Notes: generated by a model from the sequence alone, not told the origin. DNA of 64,000 nucleotides from Bin87 sp965222895 (GCA_965222895.1 CBDCVB010000002.1:2337347-2401346), one strand, 5' to 3'; positions 44,532-53,938 are shown, counted from the first letter of the stretch. Translations and numbers: made by a program.

Positions 44532-44936
44532 ATGGTCAAGATCACCCTGTTCAGTGTAGCCATCGGCATCCTCCTCGCCGGCACCGGCGATATGTTTTTC
44601 AACGCTGCCGACTACGACACCCGCAACCAAGGCGGCCACAACTGGACCATACACATCGCCAACCTCAAGGACGCCAGCGCCAACCTCGCGCTGCTGGGCA
44701 GCTCGTTTGTCTTCATCGCCATCATCGCGATTAGAATCGCCTATTTCATATTCGTCAAATTCGTCTACTTCGCCTCGTACGCCACCTTCGGCGTCCTACT
44801 CGTCCTCGGCAACACCTTCCAAACCGACCACAACAAGTGGACCGCGTACCAGCTGGAGATCAACCAGCTGGACCACAAGGACATCCCCAACCTCCCCGAA
44901 ACCGCGGAGACAACACCCCCGCAACAGACCGGATGA
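44532..44936 (+). CDS. small membrane protein
   Basis: 134 residues, ATG 44532. Three hydrophobic segments: an N-terminal one (VKITLFSVAIGILLAGTG), LALLGSSFVFIAIIAIRIAYF, and FVYFASYATFGVLLVLG. Acidic tail. No family recognised. Confidence 0.5.
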   Translation: MVKITLFSVAIGILLAGTGDMFFNAADYDTRNQGGHNWTIHIANLKDASANLALLGSSFVFIAIIAIRIAYFIFVKFVYFASYATFGVLLVLGNTFQTDHNKWTAYQLEINQLDHKDIPNLPETAETTPPQQTG

Positions 44937-45276
44937 AGCCGAGCATTCTCCACCCGCTGGACATAATCCCCACATCAGCGGCCGCGCCCATGCACCATGG
45001 CACACCACTCATAATGGCGTGACAAGTTGGGTACACCCCAATAGGCTGCCGTAAGCATAAGTCCTTAAGACAGCACCCCCCTATGTACCTCCGATTTTGC
45101 CGACATCACAGCGGGTACACGTCCGTAGGCACAATTTCAAACATCGCCCTGACGAAAACCCCTTGAGACGGAAAGTACACCCAAATGCGCTTACGTTACA
45201 CTTTGCCTCATGGGACCGTCGTAAAAATGGCCAAACGTCCACATCAGTGAGCAAAACAACCTTCCAATGGCCCACC
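44937..45276. other. no clear gene
   Basis: 340 bp between the membrane protein and the silent pilin fragment. It contains CATAATGGCGTGAC (45010), reminiscent of a -10, but nothing else I can support. Confidence 0.3.
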
Positions 45277-45510
45277 TGAAACTTCAGTAGCTACGATCCC
45301 ATATTTTCAGACGGCTGTGATAAATCCAACATCCCGCGCCATCAGAAGGTTTTTTCTCCGTATCGAAGTAGATCATGATGTTGTTGTCAGCATCCCTCAC
45401 CGTAGCATTCCGCACATCAGCGCCACCCCCAGGCTGTTGCAACCCCCTGGGCACATCCGTCTGCCCAATCTCAGAACCCTCACAACGAAGCGGTGCTAAG
45501 CCGTATAGAA
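45277..45510 (-). repeat. silent partial copy of a pilin C-terminal domain
   Basis: 234 bp matching 1318-1551 at about 97 percent by eye (constant offset 43,959). On the minus strand it encodes the last ~75 residues of the 1325-1990 protein (GQTDVPRGLQQPGG ... CWIYHSRLKIWDRSY and the stop) but has no start, membrane part or promoter. It lies directly downstream of a complete paralog. Confidence 0.8.
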
Positions 45511-45562
45511 CTGGACCGGATATTCAGAAACTATTGATAACCCGCGGCCCTCCCTCATTGGA

Positions 45563-46231
45563 TTAGTATTCCTGATCCCAGGTCCTCAGCCGATTCGAGT
45601 AAAGCCAACATTTCGCGCTATCCGTAGGCTTATATTTGTGCTCGAAGTGAATGATGATGTTGTTCTCATTATCTCGACTGCTGATTCTCCGAACGCCATC
45701 AGCATTTCTCCCCACCAGTTTAAAGTGCAATCCCCGAGGCACATCTGTATCACCAATAACCTGATACAAACCCCTAACCGCCAAGCAACCTGCCTCAGAT
45801 CCAGATACAGCACTCGCTTTATCAGCAACCTTGGGATCCCAAATATCGGCAGCGCACTCATTTCGCTGAGCCTGGATTTGATTAATCACAGCGTTCATAC
45901 GCTTCCCGTTCGACGCAGCCCTCTGGAACACGAACTGGTTCTTCAGCACTCGGTCACACGACAAACCAGCGGAGTTTTCGATTGCAGTACCGCCAGCCGG
46001 CTCGATGATCCTCTCGGAAATCACCTCCGGCACGATAAACGCCGCACCGACGATTACCAAACCAACCGCGGCGCCGATGAGCGCCATTCTGGCTTGACCA
46101 ATCTTCTGCGGGTCACCGCTGGCCATCATCCATTGGATGCCGGCCCAGGCGAAGAATATCGTCGCCATCGCACCGCCCAACACCGCGATCAAGGTCGCGG
46201 CTCCAGCAAACATTTGGACTAGCGCTTCCAT
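45563..46231 (-). CDS. VirB2/TrbC-like pilin paralog, distant copy
   Basis: 222 residues, GGAG 7 nt before ATG 46231. N-terminal ~105 residues are essentially those of the 3629-4336 protein. The variable part (KVADKASAVSGSEAGCLAVRG) is unique; then GDTDVPRGL, RDNENN, and CWLYSNRLRTWDQEY. It has its own GCAAAAC promoter. It stands alone, 30 kb from the main locus, beside a silent fragment. Confidence 0.65.
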   Translation of the reverse strand: MEALVQMFAGAATLIAVLGGAMATIFFAWAGIQWMMASGDPQKIGQARMALIGAAVGLVIVGAAFIVPEVISERIIEPAGGTAIENSAGLSCDRVLKNQFVFQRAASNGKRMNAVINQIQAQRNECAADIWDPKVADKASAVSGSEAGCLAVRGLYQVIGDTDVPRGLHFKLVGRNADGVRRISSRDNENNIIIHFEHKYKPTDSAKCWLYSNRLRTWDQEY

Positions 46232-46269
46232 CAGCTGACTCCATAGAGGCGTTACACCAGATTTCCTCC

Positions 46270-46302
46270 AACTTATCGCAACAGTCTACGACTACGTTTT
46301 GC
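46270..46302 (-). promoter_or_regulatory. GCAAAAC-type promoter of the distant pilin gene
   Basis: On the minus strand GCAAAAC (46296-46302), 20 bp, TAAGTT (46270-46275). Confidence 0.6.
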
Positions 46303-46350
46303 ATCGCTTAGATACCCACCATCACCCCAGCAGACTCAGAGTATTTAGCC

Positions 46351-46383
46351 GCAAAACGCCGACCGGCCCACACGCTGGACAAT
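46351..46383 (+). promoter_or_regulatory. GCAAAAC-type promoter of the tubulin-like gene
   Basis: AGCCGCAAAACG with GCAAAAC at 46351-46357, 20 bp, GACAAT (46378-46383). It is divergent from the site at 46270-46302. Its position rules out the ATG at 46382 as start and favours 46448. Confidence 0.55.
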
Positions 46384-46447
46384 GCGTTCAACCAGCCGCC
46401 AACGCGGCATCCGAACCGAAAACCGAGTTTTCCAGGAGTCCCCCTTG

Positions 46448-47797
46448 ATGCTCAAAAAACCAGCCAGCCGCTTCGCCCGTTTCATCACCAGACACCAGGA
46501 CAACGCCCCGCCTCCCACAATAGTCCAAGCCGACGACCCACGCCCGGGACGTATTTGGGAAGAAACCACGCCCGGCGGCTCCGACGAAATGCCGGCGCCC
46601 ATCGCTTCCGTATCGGTCGGCACCACCGGACTACGCCGCACTCGGCGTTTCCTCGAAAAGATGTACGCCGCCGGCTGCGCAGATCGTATCCAGTCGCTCT
46701 GCGTCTACGACTGCAATCGCACCACCATCGGCCAGTGGCAGAAAACCCAGTCCCAGTCCACAGCCGAGAAAACTATCCTCCCCGACTACATACCCCTCTC
46801 GGAAGGCTTTCTACGCAACAACAAAGCCTTCCAGTCCTATTACGGCAAAATCGAACGCGACTTGGAGCGCATGGCAGACAGAATGTACGCCCGCGCCAAT
46901 GAGGCCGGTACCCCGCCTCAAGTCATCCTCGAGTGGATTGGATTCGGAGGGCATTCCCTCCTCAGCTATTTATTCCATAACATAGTCGTCGAACGTTTCC
47001 CCGACTCAACGTTCTTGCCGATAATCTGTCTCCCCTACGAGCGCATCTTGGAACAGAAGATGCGCAACGAAGTATGGGATACCACCATCTCCGCTTACGC
47101 GGACACCAAATCAATCATCACCGACAACGCGATCGACAAGGACCTACCCACCATCGACCACCGGCTCGCCATTGCGCTTGCCTCAATCGAGTCCGCCTAC
47201 CGCGCCTCACCGGAATCCGGCACCCTCGCCGAAATCGCCACCATGTTCGGCATGACCGATTCCAACTACCTCGGCATCGCCGAGACCTCCATCCCCATCA
47301 GGATTGAAAATGGCGCAATCGTCCTCGGCCAGGACGATTCCACCATCTATTCCATCAAGCAGGCCATCTGGAGCATCGCCGAAGTCCAGCGACGTTACTG
47401 GCTCGCCCAGTACTCGCCACACGAGCAAGATGCCGAACAAAGAATTATCGTATCCATACCAACCGACCGCACCCGTATGCTCGAATTCGCCGACGACATC
47501 CTGGACCAACTCCGACGTGAAGACTTCGAATTCGCCTACGCCGGCACCAAGATAGCCTTCGCCCCCGCCAACTTCAACTGGAACCGCGACCCCGACACTC
47601 AGGACGTGCTCGCCTACGCCCACATCACGAAGATTTTCGCCACCGGCACCGGCCCGCAACCCTCCATCGAACGCATTCTGCAGCCCGGCTACAGCTTCGA
47701 CAACGGACGCATCAAGTCCGCGCCAACTCGCGGCAAAGCAATACGCAACGGCCACCAGCCCATTGTCGAGCCACTCCAGATAACAGAGGTTACATGA
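46448..47797 (+). CDS. putative tubulin/FtsZ-like GTPase, divergent
   Basis: 449 residues. ATG 46448 (GGAG 9 nt upstream) is chosen over 46382, which lies in the promoter. Order of features resembles the tubulin/FtsZ fold: ASVSVGTTGLRRTRRFLEKM, IQSLCVYDCN, a charged helix, VILEWIGFGGHSLLSYLFHNIV where the GGGTGTG loop is expected, then LPIICLPYERILEQKMR and ADTKSIITDNAI, like the P-x-x-x-E and I-x-D-N elements of the family. The glycine loop is altered, so GTP binding is uncertain. If right, it may position or segregate the replicon, like TubZ. It could also be an unrelated family. Confidence 0.4.
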   Translation: MLKKPASRFARFITRHQDNAPPPTIVQADDPRPGRIWEETTPGGSDEMPAPIASVSVGTTGLRRTRRFLEKMYAAGCADRIQSLCVYDCNRTTIGQWQKTQSQSTAEKTILPDYIPLSEGFLRNNKAFQSYYGKIERDLERMADRMYARANEAGTPPQVILEWIGFGGHSLLSYLFHNIVVERFPDSTFLPIICLPYERILEQKMRNEVWDTTISAYADTKSIITDNAIDKDLPTIDHRLAIALASIESAYRASPESGTLAEIATMFGMTDSNYLGIAETSIPIRIENGAIVLGQDDSTIYSIKQAIWSIAEVQRRYWLAQYSPHEQDAEQRIIVSIPTDRTRMLEFADDILDQLRREDFEFAYAGTKIAFAPANFNWNRDPDTQDVLAYAHITKIFATGTGPQPSIERILQPGYSFDNGRIKSAPTRGKAIRNGHQPIVEPLQITEVT

Positions 47798-48225
47798 CCC
47801 CCACCACACCAGCGCGGCCACCAGAAGCCACTCCCGAGCTACGGTATCACATCGTCCTGATGAACCTGGCCGCAGACAACATCGTCCCCAGCATCGTCCA
47901 CGACTACCCGGCGTGGGGATTCCTGCACGACCCTGTCAACGCCATGACCACACCCTGCACCAGCCAAGACGTGCCGCTCCGGGAACCCGCCTACTACACC
48001 AACCTCGCCGTGCAGCTCATCGAACACCACAACGAGGTACAAAGACGCATCCGCACATCTATCGGCATCAGCCCACGTGCCACCTACGTACGCGACCAAC
48101 TCATCAAAGGCTCGTACGCCGCTGCCCAGATCGGGCACATCCTGTCGAAGCTCCAACTCAACGAGTACCACAACATCATAAACCACCGCCACAAGCAGCC
48201 AGAGCTGCAATCAACTTTGTCATAA
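47794..48225 (+). CDS. unknown protein
   Basis: 143 residues; its ATG overlaps the stop of the tubulin-like gene (ATGA), so it is translationally coupled and a likely partner. Helical, His/Asn/Tyr-rich C-terminus (IGHILSKLQLNEYHNIINH). Size and composition recall the 51730-52173 protein but no alignment is claimed. Confidence 0.5.
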   Translation: MTPTTPARPPEATPELRYHIVLMNLAADNIVPSIVHDYPAWGFLHDPVNAMTTPCTSQDVPLREPAYYTNLAVQLIEHHNEVQRRIRTSIGISPRATYVRDQLIKGSYAAAQIGHILSKLQLNEYHNIINHRHKQPELQSTLS

Positions 48226-48251
48226 ATCATCACAACCCACGGACCATCATC

Positions 48252-49229
48252 ATGACCACCACCATCGACATCCACGCATCATCCCTACGAGACTGCCGCC
48301 GCGCATCCTTCTACAAGGCCAACCACGAACCCAGGACCAACTCCGTAGACAACAATTTTCTACGGGTATCCCGTCGAATGGCGGAAGCCCTCAACGGTGT
48401 AATCCTAGACGCCATGGTCGAAGCCGGCTGGACCCTGGAATACACCAACGTCACCACATCCAGCAACTCGTTCATCTCCGGCGCCAAGGTGACCGACACC
48501 GCCCACGCCATTGGACAACATCCCGACTGGACCCAGGGCCGCAACACCGTCATCCGCGTCCAGGCGCGTACCGCAGCGTCAATCCGCGCCATCCAACGAC
48601 ACAGCATCATTACCGCCAGGCAGGAAACAGAAGCACGTCTCGCATTCCTCCACCAAAAGGCCGATTACCAGGGCCTCACCGACCCCGAGGCGCCCGCCAT
48701 CCTGGCCACCCTTAACCTGGACACCAGGCAGCTCCACATCGATATGCTGTTTCCTCACCAGTCGGAATCCGTCAATGACGAGACCACCATGTGGATGTCC
48801 AGCAACAAGTTCAACGAGCTGCCAAATCAGGACTACGGCCCCGAGTCCTACGAGTGCCGTCGCTGCCCCTGGCTGGACACCTGCCACGGCCCCCAGCAAG
48901 AGGAAGCAGACCCGGAGATCCCCGAAGACGTCTACGAAAGCCTCGAACTAGCGTGCGATGACTACGCCGTTGCGCACCTCGAAGCCCGTGAACACGCCAC
49001 AGCCGAAAAGCGGCGTTCCAACGCCCGCGACGCCATCAAGCAATACCTGACGCAGCAGCAACTCTCCACGTTCACACATCAGGGTGAGCACACGGTCACC
49101 GCCAAGCTCACGCCCACCAGTCCCGTTAACGTGGACATGGACGAGCTCGCGCGTATCGTTACACCCGAGCAATACCGCCGCATCGTCACCATCGGCAAAT
49201 CGGAACGCATCAACGTCAAGGTTGACTGA
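48252..49229 (+). CDS. PD-(D/E)XK (RecB/Cas4-like) nuclease family protein
   Basis: 325 residues, ATG 48252. It begins IHASSLRDCRRASFYK, like the S-x-L-x-x-C-P-R opening of RecB/Cas4 nucleases. The middle has RQLHIDMLFPHQSESVND, and YECRRCPWLDTCHGP gives a Cys cluster as in iron-sulfur Cas4/AddB types. The C-terminal half (AREHATAEKRRSNARDAIKQYL ... INVKVD) resembles the tail of phage and plasmid exonucleases of this kind. The exact catalytic triad cannot be fixed by eye. Confidence 0.5.
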   Translation: MTTTIDIHASSLRDCRRASFYKANHEPRTNSVDNNFLRVSRRMAEALNGVILDAMVEAGWTLEYTNVTTSSNSFISGAKVTDTAHAIGQHPDWTQGRNTVIRVQARTAASIRAIQRHSIITARQETEARLAFLHQKADYQGLTDPEAPAILATLNLDTRQLHIDMLFPHQSESVNDETTMWMSSNKFNELPNQDYGPESYECRRCPWLDTCHGPQQEEADPEIPEDVYESLELACDDYAVAHLEAREHATAEKRRSNARDAIKQYLTQQQLSTFTHQGEHTVTAKLTPTSPVNVDMDELARIVTPEQYRRIVTIGKSERINVKVD

Positions 49230-49324
49230 CCACACCGACAGATTGCGCAACCCCTCCTACCAACAGCGGCGAGTCTGCTTCACGGAGAACCAACCATGCG
49301 TCCCACCGCGCTGTCGTCACCTCG

Positions 49325-50383
49325 ATGAGTGCACACCAAACACCACGGGGCCATCCACCCGACGTCAACCGTCGATACACCGGCCCCGACTCCACCCACG
49401 CCGGCGCAATTCTACAATCCCACGGCTTCGTGGTTAAGCAATGCCCCGGCTACATCATGACGTCTACGTCGGTGTGCCACCCCCAGGAAGGCGGCCGCAA
49501 CCTCAACCTCAGCATACGCGATACCCATAACGGCCTATCCGTCAAATGCTTCTCCCACGGGTGCGAATCACGACACATCCGCGATGTGCTCGAACAGCTT
49601 GGCATCGGCATCCGCAACTACGACCCACCATACCAACGGGGGCGACGCGACGTCGACATACCAACGCCCGTCGCCCCCGAACACGACCGTTTCATAGACC
49701 TTGCCTTCCCAGGCTCACGCATCATCCACGACCGACGCAGCCTCCAACGAATCATCCCAAGCGGCCGGTGCTACTGCACCGACCGCTCCGGCATCATCAC
49801 AATCACACCACTCTACCATGCCGGCTGCAACCTCACGTGCACGCAGAACTGTTCGTTTACCGAGATCATCAACTCGCTCACATCACAGGGTGATATCGTG
49901 CTGCGACGCTACCGCTACCAGCGCCACGACCGAGCAATGCACCGCCTGAGATGGGACCACGCCACCTTTGGCAAGCCATCCAAGGAGTACCGGGGCCCCG
50001 GCACACTGGAAAGCCTGGTCTACCTCAAGATTTGGCCCCACGACCCAGCTGCGACAACACTCGTCATCGTCGAGGGCGAGAAGGCTGCCGAAGCCATTTG
50101 CTCCGCCACCCGCCGCTTTGCGGTCGCGACCTGGCCCAACGGCGTTGAGTCAGTCCAGTACATTGACTACTCACCAGCTGACTCCTTTGAAACCGTGATT
50201 CTATGGCCAGACGATGACGACCAAGGCCGAGCTGCGATGACCTACATCCAAGAGCAACTTTCCAACCAGTCCATAGTCAACATCCCAACATCGGGTAAAG
50301 ACGGCGCCGACGCCGCCGACATCACGCCCATGGCGATCACCCAGGTGCTAAAGCGAGCATCAGCAGAGCTGCACAATGCCTGA
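49325..50383 (+). CDS. DnaG-type primase/Toprim protein
   Basis: 352 residues, ATG 49325. Zinc-binding N-terminus (VCHPQEGGRNLNLSIRD ... KCFSHGCESRHIRDVL) like the CHC2 primase finger. Toprim domain: TTLVIVEGEKAAEAI (Glu ~247), VATWPNG, VILWPDDDDQGRAAM (DxD ~295). Shorter than chromosomal DnaG, no helicase domain, as in plasmid and phage primases. It overlaps the following protease gene by 8 nt. Confidence 0.75.
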   Translation: MSAHQTPRGHPPDVNRRYTGPDSTHAGAILQSHGFVVKQCPGYIMTSTSVCHPQEGGRNLNLSIRDTHNGLSVKCFSHGCESRHIRDVLEQLGIGIRNYDPPYQRGRRDVDIPTPVAPEHDRFIDLAFPGSRIIHDRRSLQRIIPSGRCYCTDRSGIITITPLYHAGCNLTCTQNCSFTEIINSLTSQGDIVLRRYRYQRHDRAMHRLRWDHATFGKPSKEYRGPGTLESLVYLKIWPHDPAATTLVIVEGEKAAEAICSATRRFAVATWPNGVESVQYIDYSPADSFETVILWPDDDDQGRAAMTYIQEQLSNQSIVNIPTSGKDGADAADITPMAITQVLKRASAELHNA

Positions 50384-51689
50384 GATAGTTCTCTATTTCA
50401 CCATCATCCCCACACTGGCGATAGTTTTGGGCTGGCACGAAGCCGGCCACCTGCTGGCCGCCAAGCTGGTGGGAGTACGCGCCACCGCATTTTCCATCGG
50501 CGCCGGCCCGCCTGTTGCGTACTACTACACCGGCCGTACCATCTACCACACCAATGCTTCAACCACATCATTTTCACCAGACGGCGTTTGGCCCATACCA
50601 GGCCAGTTGGCGGTGGTCCAATACTTGGCCGAGCCCGACGGCTCCCTCACCCTGCTGACCATCACCAGGCAACCGGACTTCTCAAGACCATTCCGACAAC
50701 GCGGCCGCAACGACAACCCCGACGCTACCGCACTGCGACAACGCATCAGCAACCAAGCACGTCGGTACCCAACCGTAACCGGCCGCGTCAAGCACTTAGA
50801 ACCCGGCAGCGTCACGCTTGCCGATATGCAGTGGCGCATTGGCTCAATACCGTTTGCCGCCTACGTCGCGTTGCCGGAGGACCCGTCCAAAACCGACCCC
50901 AAGGCGTTCAACAACGCCCATTTTTTGAAGAAAGCCTTCATCATGACGAGTGGTGTAGCCGCCAACTTCATCCTGCCCGTCATCGCCATATGCTTCATCT
51001 TCGCCGTACCGCACACCCAGAACTACGAGCACCTCATCATCACCGAAGTGACCCCAAGAAGCCCAGCCGAGACCGCAGGCTTACGCGCCGACGCCGCCAT
51101 CGTCGCCATCGAGAACATCACCCTGCCATCATTGCAGGAGTTCTACGACATCATCGCCGAACACGACACAGTCGCGATAAAGATCAAGCTGGCCAACGGC
51201 GACAACATCTCGACCAACATATCCCGCGACCCCTCCACTCAACTCTACGGGTTCGCATACCGCAGCCACGCCGCAACTACCCAAGCATCGCGTTCTCCAC
51301 TCTGGATATTGGAAAGCACGTACCTCACCACCGAGAACCTCTACGTCGGCTTCTACCGAGCCTTCGTCCAGCTGGCGTCCGAGCCTAAACAACACCAGCT
51401 CACGAGCGCAGTCGGCTTCACGGTGGACAACGCCAGGATAGTGGAACGCATCGGCTTCACCGGTTGGCTGTTAATGCTCACCATCCTGAGCATCAGCGCC
51501 GGCATATTCAACCTACTGCCCATTCCGCCGCTCGATGGCGGCAAGATGATTTTCATCACCATCGAATCACTGCGTCGAGGAAGACCCATACCCACCAAGT
51601 ATCAGTACGCCATCACCTCCACCGGCATTGCCGTGATCCTGTCTGCAGGCATCTTACTGATCGTGCAGGACATCTTCAAAATCATATGA
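50376..51689 (+). CDS. M50 site-2 protease (RseP-like) with PDZ domain
   Basis: 437 residues. First helix carries the zinc site VLGWHEAGHLLAAK (~20-24). A long insertion (60-175) follows, a second helix (SGVAANFILPVIAICFIF), a PDZ domain (~220-290: VTPRSPAETAGLRADAAIVAI), a helix, and FNLLPIPPLDGGKM with the third zinc ligand Asp. It cuts membrane-embedded substrates such as anti-sigma factors. It overlaps the primase gene, so a role tied to the element is likely; no anti-sigma substrate was identified here. Confidence 0.88.
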   Translation: MPEIVLYFTIIPTLAIVLGWHEAGHLLAAKLVGVRATAFSIGAGPPVAYYYTGRTIYHTNASTTSFSPDGVWPIPGQLAVVQYLAEPDGSLTLLTITRQPDFSRPFRQRGRNDNPDATALRQRISNQARRYPTVTGRVKHLEPGSVTLADMQWRIGSIPFAAYVALPEDPSKTDPKAFNNAHFLKKAFIMTSGVAANFILPVIAICFIFAVPHTQNYEHLIITEVTPRSPAETAGLRADAAIVAIENITLPSLQEFYDIIAEHDTVAIKIKLANGDNISTNISRDPSTQLYGFAYRSHAATTQASRSPLWILESTYLTTENLYVGFYRAFVQLASEPKQHQLTSAVGFTVDNARIVERIGFTGWLLMLTILSISAGIFNLLPIPPLDGGKMIFITIESLRRGRPIPTKYQYAITSTGIAVILSAGILLIVQDIFKII

Positions 51690-51729
51690 CCATCATTCCG
51701 GCAACACCCAAATACAACGTGAGCACACC

Positions 51730-52173
51730 ATGAACTACTCGCACCTCCTGGCCGACGACCCCGCTGGCCAAATCCGCTCCGACCTCACTTTGCTCAACCT
51801 GACCTCCGAGCCCATCCACCGAGACCTCTCCAAGTACGACACCGACCTGCCGGCGCTCAACGTGGTAGTACAATCCCTACGCCACTACGACAAGGACTTC
51901 CGACACGTGGGCTGGAACCTCCATCATTACCAGACCATCCACCACAACATCCGAGTGTTGGAAACCCAGATGGCCACCTCATTCCTCCGCGGCCCGGCAT
52001 TCTTCAAGGTATACCGTCCCGCGCTTTCGCACGTCGAAAAGTGCGAAGAACTCACCCAACACATCATCCGGATTTTGAGGAGCAACCCCGAGCTGCAGGA
52101 GACGATACGTCCCGACGAGCCGCCCATGCCGCTCCTCGAAGCATTTCCCGCTTCCACCATCACCACAATTTAG
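51730..52173 (+). CDS. unknown helical protein
   Basis: 147 residues, ATG 51730. Pattern of amphipathic helices, His-rich (GWNLHHYQTIHHNIRVLET). No family recognised. It follows the protease gene after 40 bp. Confidence 0.45.
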   Translation: MNYSHLLADDPAGQIRSDLTLLNLTSEPIHRDLSKYDTDLPALNVVVQSLRHYDKDFRHVGWNLHHYQTIHHNIRVLETQMATSFLRGPAFFKVYRPALSHVEKCEELTQHIIRILRSNPELQETIRPDEPPMPLLEAFPASTITTI

Positions 52174-52181
52174 AACAAGCC

Positions 52182-52215
52182 GCAAAACGGCGCAGACCCA
52201 GCACCGTTCTATATT
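52182..52215 (+). promoter_or_regulatory. GCAAAAC-type promoter of the glycosylase gene
   Basis: AGCCGCAAAACG with GCAAAAC at 52182-52188, 21 bp, TATATT (52210-52215), 34 bp before the ATG at 52250. Confidence 0.55.
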
Positions 52216-52249
52216 GCGGGCAACCATTTGCAGAGGAACGACCAACCTC

Positions 52250-52885
52250 ATGAGCCTCCAGGAAATTGCACAACGCATTCATAACTGCCAACGCTGCCCA
52301 TTGGCGGAGACCCGTACCGGCACCGTGCCGGGAGTCGGACCCGAAGACGCCGAAATAATGTTCATCGGCGAAGCTCCCGGCGCCAACGAGGACAAAACCG
52401 GCATCCCGTTCAGCGGTCCATCCGGTAAGGACATGGACAAGCTCTTGCACAACAACGGCATCAACCGCCGCCACTTGTTCATCACCAACATCGTGAAGTG
52501 CCGGCCCCCCGGCAACCGCGACCCACGCCCCGACGAAATCGAAGCCTGCCGCGAATACCTCCAAGAGCAGATCGACACCATTCAACCCAAGCTGATCGTC
52601 AGCATCGGCGGACCATCCACCAGGTGGTTCAAACCCGAAGTACGTGCCATCACACCGGTGGCTGGCCGTGCGTTCCGCCACGGCAACCACATCCTCATAC
52701 CAGTGATGCACCCCGCCGCCGGACTGCGCCGGGGCTCGAACAAACCGTTCATCGCCGACAACTTCGCACGCATCCGCGCCTTCCTCAACGTAGCCAGACT
52801 CGAACCCGAACCGGTACAGGGAACACTGGTCCCGCCTGAGCCGGAAACACCCGAACCCGAGCACCAGCAGCAAACCCTGTTTTAA
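52250..52885 (+). CDS. family 4 uracil-DNA glycosylase
   Basis: 211 residues. ATG 52250 follows GAGGAA; an upstream start at 52214 lies in the promoter. Iron-sulfur ligands CQRCPLA, KCRPPGNRDP and EACREYL; motif A GEAPGANEDKTGIPFSGPSG; C-terminal HPAAGLRR. Removes uracil from DNA. A 30-residue Pro/Glu tail is extra. Probably the first gene of the unit that includes the 52931 gene and the clamp. Confidence 0.92.
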   Translation: MSLQEIAQRIHNCQRCPLAETRTGTVPGVGPEDAEIMFIGEAPGANEDKTGIPFSGPSGKDMDKLLHNNGINRRHLFITNIVKCRPPGNRDPRPDEIEACREYLQEQIDTIQPKLIVSIGGPSTRWFKPEVRAITPVAGRAFRHGNHILIPVMHPAAGLRRGSNKPFIADNFARIRAFLNVARLEPEPVQGTLVPPEPETPEPEHQQQTLF

Positions 52886-52930
52886 ACCGCCGCCGCAGCG
52901 CCGCCATACACCTGCTTACAGGAGAGCCAG

Positions 52931-53641
52931 ATGCCGAGCTCACAATGCCAATGCGCCTTGATTGCACAGACCGCCGACGCCGGACCCGGCCTGCAGGTTT
53001 GCCACCACTATTCCAACGATGAACTCGACCCCATTATCGCGACCCTCGACACCGTCATCAACCAGTTTGACGTCGGCATAAACCCTGAATTCGTGCTCGA
53101 AACACCGCTTCGTGAACAGCTTGAAGCCTACTTCCGAGACGTCTGGGATGTCGCACGGCAACAGAACATCGACGCCGCAGAGCCCGACCCCGGGGAGTAC
53201 AATCCCGCGTACATCGAACCCAACATACGTCTCGTCCTCACCATATCGTTCATGCGCCACATGGCGATCATCTCCCAGCTGCTCATGGCTACCATCGTCC
53301 AGCACCTGAACGACTCCAACCTTGAACCTGTCGACGCGGCCGCACCCGCAGAGGCCACAGCGCCAGACCAACCGCCAGACGTTCACCCAGAGCAATCGCC
53401 GGATCGATCCGAGCTCGACACCGAACCACAGCCCGACCAGGTTTCCCCAGCAGAGCCGGCGCCAGAACCCGCCGACACTCCGGACGCCGACCCGGAACCG
53501 GAGACGCCAATCGATGAGGCGGATCCAAACCAACCCGAAACCAGCCCACCGCCGCAACACACCGCAGACGCGGATAATATGCCCAATATGCCGCCACCAC
53601 CATTGACGGAGACCGATTCGGCATCATCGCTATCACAGTAG
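52931..53641 (+). CDS. unknown protein with acidic Pro/Glu tail, 3' end altered by insertion
   Basis: 236 residues, GGAG 7 nt before ATG 52931. Helical N-terminal domain (~30-135, ITLDTVINQFDV, LVLTISFMRHMAIISQLLMA) and a long low-complexity Pro/Glu/Asp tail. The present stop TAG (53639) is the first triplet of the IscB element. Without it the frame reads LSQENA and stops in TGATG, overlapping the start of the 55447 gene. Confidence 0.6.
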   Translation: MPSSQCQCALIAQTADAGPGLQVCHHYSNDELDPIIATLDTVINQFDVGINPEFVLETPLREQLEAYFRDVWDVARQQNIDAAEPDPGEYNPAYIEPNIRLVLTISFMRHMAIISQLLMATIVQHLNDSNLEPVDAAAPAEATAPDQPPDVHPEQSPDRSELDTEPQPDQVSPAEPAPEPADTPDADPEPETPIDEADPNQPETSPPPQHTADADNMPNMPPPPLTETDSASSLSQ

Positions 53642-53656
53642 GATTGTTCAAGTAGG

Positions 53657-53938
53657 CGAAAACGGAAATCGTCCCTGACGAGATTCGTAATCTCCATCAA
53701 CAGCAGTCTTATCAGCCTCAGCCGCTATACGCGGCTACGTGGCGGTCAGGTAAGGAACGCACTCCGGGATGTTCATCCAGTCCCGGACTCCCGACTTGTC
53801 GGGATGAAAACTGCAAGGCCCCAGGACGAGCAATGCGAAAGCAACGCGCCCAAAGCCCAGCCCGGTTCACCGGACTAATGCCTGACCCACACATTGGCGA
53901 GGATGCGCCGCACCCCAAAAGGAGCTAGCCGTAAGGTT
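53657..53938 (+). ncRNA. candidate omega-RNA of IscB 2
   Basis: About 280 bp of non-coding DNA upstream of iscB. Strong local hairpins: GCCGC-TATAC-GCGGC (53731-53745), CCCGAC-TT-GTCGGG. In known IscB systems the guide is at the 5' end of this RNA and copies DNA flanking the left end. Limits estimated. Confidence 0.5.
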
